The notes beneath the pieces are model-generated. The model was not told where the DNA came from, searched no databases, and worked only from the letters and a program-made list of their open reading frames with translations. The translations under genes were made by a program, and so were the position numbers. From Gemmatimonadales bacterium (GTDB lineage: Bacteria; Gemmatimonadota; Gemmatimonadetes; Gemmatimonadales; GWC2-71-9), in assembly GCA_025924275.1 (NCBI GenBank), contig JAICEH010000025.1:1-14180 (forward strand): a stretch of 14,180 nt of DNA, written 5' to 3'. This document shows, in pieces, positions 12,087 through 14,180 of the stretch. How positions within the stretch are numbered: position 1 is the first letter of the stretch; every line of letters starts with the position of its first letter.

Positions 12087-14180
12087 CCCGCCACCGGCCG
12101 GGGCGTGGCGAAGTTGGTGGAGGCGTCGTTGGCGACCGCGATGGGCGCCTCGAGGCAGGCGTCGGGGATCGCGAACCCGTCCACCAGGGCCCGGGCCACC
12201 GGGCGGAGCTCCGCGCAGAGCCGGTTCACCAGGGCGCGGATGGCGCGCGCCTTGGGCGGGGCCACGTACCCGGCCTCGAGGAACCAGCGGAGGTCGGCCT
12301 CGAGGCGGGAGAGGGCGAAGAGGCTCCGCACCCGGTCGAGCGCCTCGCGCTCGGGCCCGGCGGGAACCGCCTCCACCGCCTCGGCGAAGCGCTGCGCCAC
12401 CACCGACTCCACGTGCGCCAGCGCCAGCGCGACCAGGTGGTCCTGCACCGCGTTCAGTGCCGCGAACCCGTCCGCGCCCTCCATCCGCCCGCGGAGCCGG
12501 CGGGCCACGCTGGCGGTGAGCCGGGCCTCGCGATAGCGGAACGCGGCGAGCTGGAAGTCGGCGCCGAGCAGGTGGTCCGGGTCGGTGAGCCGGGTGGTGA
12601 CCGGGTTCACCTCGGCGAGCTCGGTGGCGGCCCGCCGCGCCACGTACCCGGCGAGACGAAGCACCCGCTGGCGGCCGAACTGGGAACGGAAGCCGGTGAG
12701 CACGTCCTTCGCCACCAGCTGGAGGAGGACGGTGTTGTCGCCCTCGAAGGTGGTGAAGACGTCGGTGTCCGCCCGGAGCGCGCCGATCGCGTTGGCCCAG
12801 CGGTAGCCCTCGCCGCCGCAGGCCTCGCGGCAGACCTGGAGCCCGTCCGCGGCGAAGCGGGTGGCCCAGGCCTTGAGCCCCGCGGCGAGCGCCTCGACCT
12901 CGCGCGCGTCGGCGTCGCTCATCGCGACGTAGCGCCGGGTGAGCCAGCCCGTCGCGACATCGAGGGCGTACGCGGTGGCCACCGCCGGGAGGAGCTTCCG
13001 CTGGTGCGCCAGGTGGTCGAGGATCGGCACCTCGACTTGGCCGGGGCCGAACTGGCGGCGGCCGAGGCCGTAGCGCACCGCGATGGCGAGCCCCTTCTTC
13101 GCCGCGGTCACCGCCGACCCCGCCACGCTCACGCGGCCGCCCACCAGGGTGCCGATCATGGTGAAGAAGCGCCGGCCCGGGCTCGCGATCGGGCTGGCGT
13201 ACGCGCCCTCGGCCGAGACCGACGCGAAGCGGTCGAGCAGCGCCTCCCGCGGCACGAAGACGTGATCGAAGCGGAGCTGCCCGTTGTCCACGCCGTTCAG
13301 GCCGACCTTGGCGCCGCTGTCGGCGGCGGCCACGCCGGGAAGCAGCGCCCCCGCCGCGTCGCGCAGCGGCACGACCAGCGCGTGCACCCCGTGGCGCTCG
13401 CCGCCCACCTCCAGCTGCGCGAAGACGGTGGCCATCCGGCCGTGGAGGGCGGCGTTGCCGATCCACTCCTTCCGGGCCGACGGGCCCGGGGTGTGGACCA
13501 CGAAGCCGCCGCGCGCCGGGTCCCAGCGGGCCACCGTCTCCACGTCGCGGACGTTCGAGCCGTGCCCCAGCTCGGTCATCGCGAAGCACCCGGGCAGCTC
13601 GAGCGAGGCGATCCCCGGGAGGAGGGCGGCGTGGTGGTGCGCCGTGCCGAGCCGGTGGACGCTCCCGCCCCAGAGCCCGAACTGGACCCCGAACTTGACC
13701 AGCACGGAGAGGTCGCCGATCGCGAGGGTCTCGAAGACGCTGATGAAGCCGCCCAGGTCGCCCGGCCCGTACGGGGCGGGGAACCCCAGGGCGCCGAGGC
13801 CCAGGTCGGCCAGCGCGCGGGTCCGGCCCAGCACCCACTCGCGGTAGTCGGCCTGCGACAGGTCGGGCGGGGTGCGCCATTCCGCCCCGGCGAGCAGCTC
13901 GCGGACCCGGCGGCGATGGGGCGCCCGCTCACCGTCGAGGAAGTCCGCGAATCGGGCGGCGGAGACGGATGGAGCCGGCTCGGGCGGCGCGGGCGGCGGG
14001 GCGGGTGGCGCCACCTCGAGCTCCGCCAGTGCGGCGGGGAGGTCGAGCCCCAGCTCGGCCCAGAGCTGGTCGAGGGCCGCCCGCGCCTCGGGCGTGGTCC
14101 AGGCGCTCCGCTGGCCCTCCGCCGCCCGGAGCTCGAGCTCGAGTCCCAGTGCGCTCAGCGAGCCCCGCGCTCGGCGAGCG
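12083..14180 (-). CDS. Acyl-CoA oxidase/dehydrogenase-like flavoprotein (5' end open at window edge)
   Basis: An FAD enzyme of the long acyl-CoA oxidase (ACOX) branch of the acyl-CoA dehydrogenase superfamily, which introduces the 2,3 double bond in acyl-CoA. From GTG 14014 the protein is 643 residues, about the family's size. Seen in order are a helical N-domain with GFPAPYGPGDLGG, the flavin-binding loop CFAMTELGHGSNV (143-155), RKEWIGNAALHGRMA, the domain RRFFTMIGTLVGGRVSV, YGLGRRQFG, CGGEGYRWANAIG (399-411), and TFEGDNTVLLQ with Glu424 as the catalytic base expected from ACOX. The frame stays open with coding-like third positions for 55 more codons to the edge, joined through an Ala-Pro-rich stretch (2-15), so the gene probably begins outside the window and may be a fusion. 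Whether O2 or ETF is the electron acceptor cannot be told. It is coupled to rpiB by GTGA. Confidence 0.9.
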   Translation of the reverse strand, partial: ARRARGSLSALGLELELRAAEGQRSAWTTPEARAALDQLWAELGLDLPAALAELEVAPPAPPPAPPEPAPSVSAARFADFLDGERAPHRRRVRELLAGAEWRTPPDLSQADYREWVLGRTRALADLGLGALGFPAPYGPGDLGGFISVFETLAIGDLSVLVKFGVQFGLWGGSVHRLGTAHHHAALLPGIASLELPGCFAMTELGHGSNVRDVETVARWDPARGGFVVHTPGPSARKEWIGNAALHGRMATVFAQLEVGGERHGVHALVVPLRDAAGALLPGVAAADSGAKVGLNGVDNGQLRFDHVFVPREALLDRFASVSAEGAYASPIASPGRRFFTMIGTLVGGRVSVAGSAVTAAKKGLAIAVRYGLGRRQFGPGQVEVPILDHLAHQRKLLPAVATAYALDVATGWLTRRYVAMSDADAREVEALAAGLKAWATRFAADGLQVCREACGGEGYRWANAIGALRADTDVFTTFEGDNTVLLQLVAKDVLTGFRSQFGRQRVLRLAGYVARRAATELAEVNPVTTRLTDPDHLLGADFQLAAFRYREARLTASVARRLRGRMEGADGFAALNAVQDHLVALALAHVESVVAQRFAEAVEAVPAGPEREALDRVRSLFALSRLEADLRWFLEAGYVAPPKARAIRALVNRLCAELRPVARALVDGFAIPDACLEAPIAVANDASTNFATPRPVAG

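Noticed and set aside
11658..13880. A 740-codon frame fusing upstream sequence to RpiB
   Set aside because: The upstream 600 codons lie over the acyl-CoA oxidase in another frame and carry no domain. RpiB begins cleanly at GTG 12086 in a GTGA overlap.

Overview
The window is very GC-rich bacterial DNA, with coding regions packed end to end and third codon positions almost always G or C. A lipoprotein with a lipobox and several secreted proteins with signal peptides ending in Ala-Gln point to a diderm. The overall style (high GC, ATGA/GTGA overlaps, many '...AAQ' signal peptides, MscS and acyl-CoA oxidase types) suggests Gemmatimonadota or a similar lineage. That placement is inference, because no rRNA or marker gene is present. 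Both window edges cut genes.

Layout. (1) 1-1285, minus strand: a lipoprotein gene coupled to a secreted dienelactone hydrolase whose 3' end runs off the left edge through an odd G/C-homopolymer stretch. (2) 1430-3764, plus strand: an MscS-type channel coupled to a secreted NTF2-like protein, then a 58-residue basic orphan. (3) 3761-4033, minus strand: a small GNAT-like acetyltransferase, convergent with the orphan and divergent from the next block. (4) 4106-7980, plus strand: one tightly overlapped run of a four-domain multicopper oxidase, a VOC protein, a DoxX-like membrane protein, a YjdF/DUF2238 membrane protein and a small HExxH membrane protein. Short tandem repeats invade both ends of the last gene. 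(5) 8020-9152, plus strand: a DUF411 metal-binding protein overlapping an Fe-S protein with a YjdI-type domain and two CDGSH domains. (6) 9149-9574, minus strand: a secreted NTF2/DUF3887-like protein. (7) 9659-14180, minus strand: an acyl-CoA oxidase-like flavoprotein (open at the right edge), ribose-5-phosphate isomerase B and an LTA-synthase-like membrane sulfatase/phosphoglycerol transferase, all coupled.

How the genes may work together. Blocks 4 and 5 combine a secreted copper oxidase, a DUF411 protein (a family often found with copper-resistance genes), membrane redox-type proteins and an Fe-S protein. A periplasmic copper or redox-stress function is a reasonable inference, not a demonstration. 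The most notable single item is the multicopper oxidase. Its intact copper motifs occur in swapped order: the C-terminal-type cupredoxin comes before the N-terminal-type one, and each outer flank carries a copper-less cupredoxin domain.

Other points of interest are a hairpin that can bury the ribosome binding site of the MscS gene, 7- and 8-bp repeats inside the ends of the HExxH gene, and two convergent gene pairs that each meet in a CTAG giving TAG on both strands. Two promoter-like TAGATTC boxes each contain the stop codon of the preceding gene. No tRNA, rRNA, CRISPR array, insertion sequence or intergenic gap over 300 bases was found.
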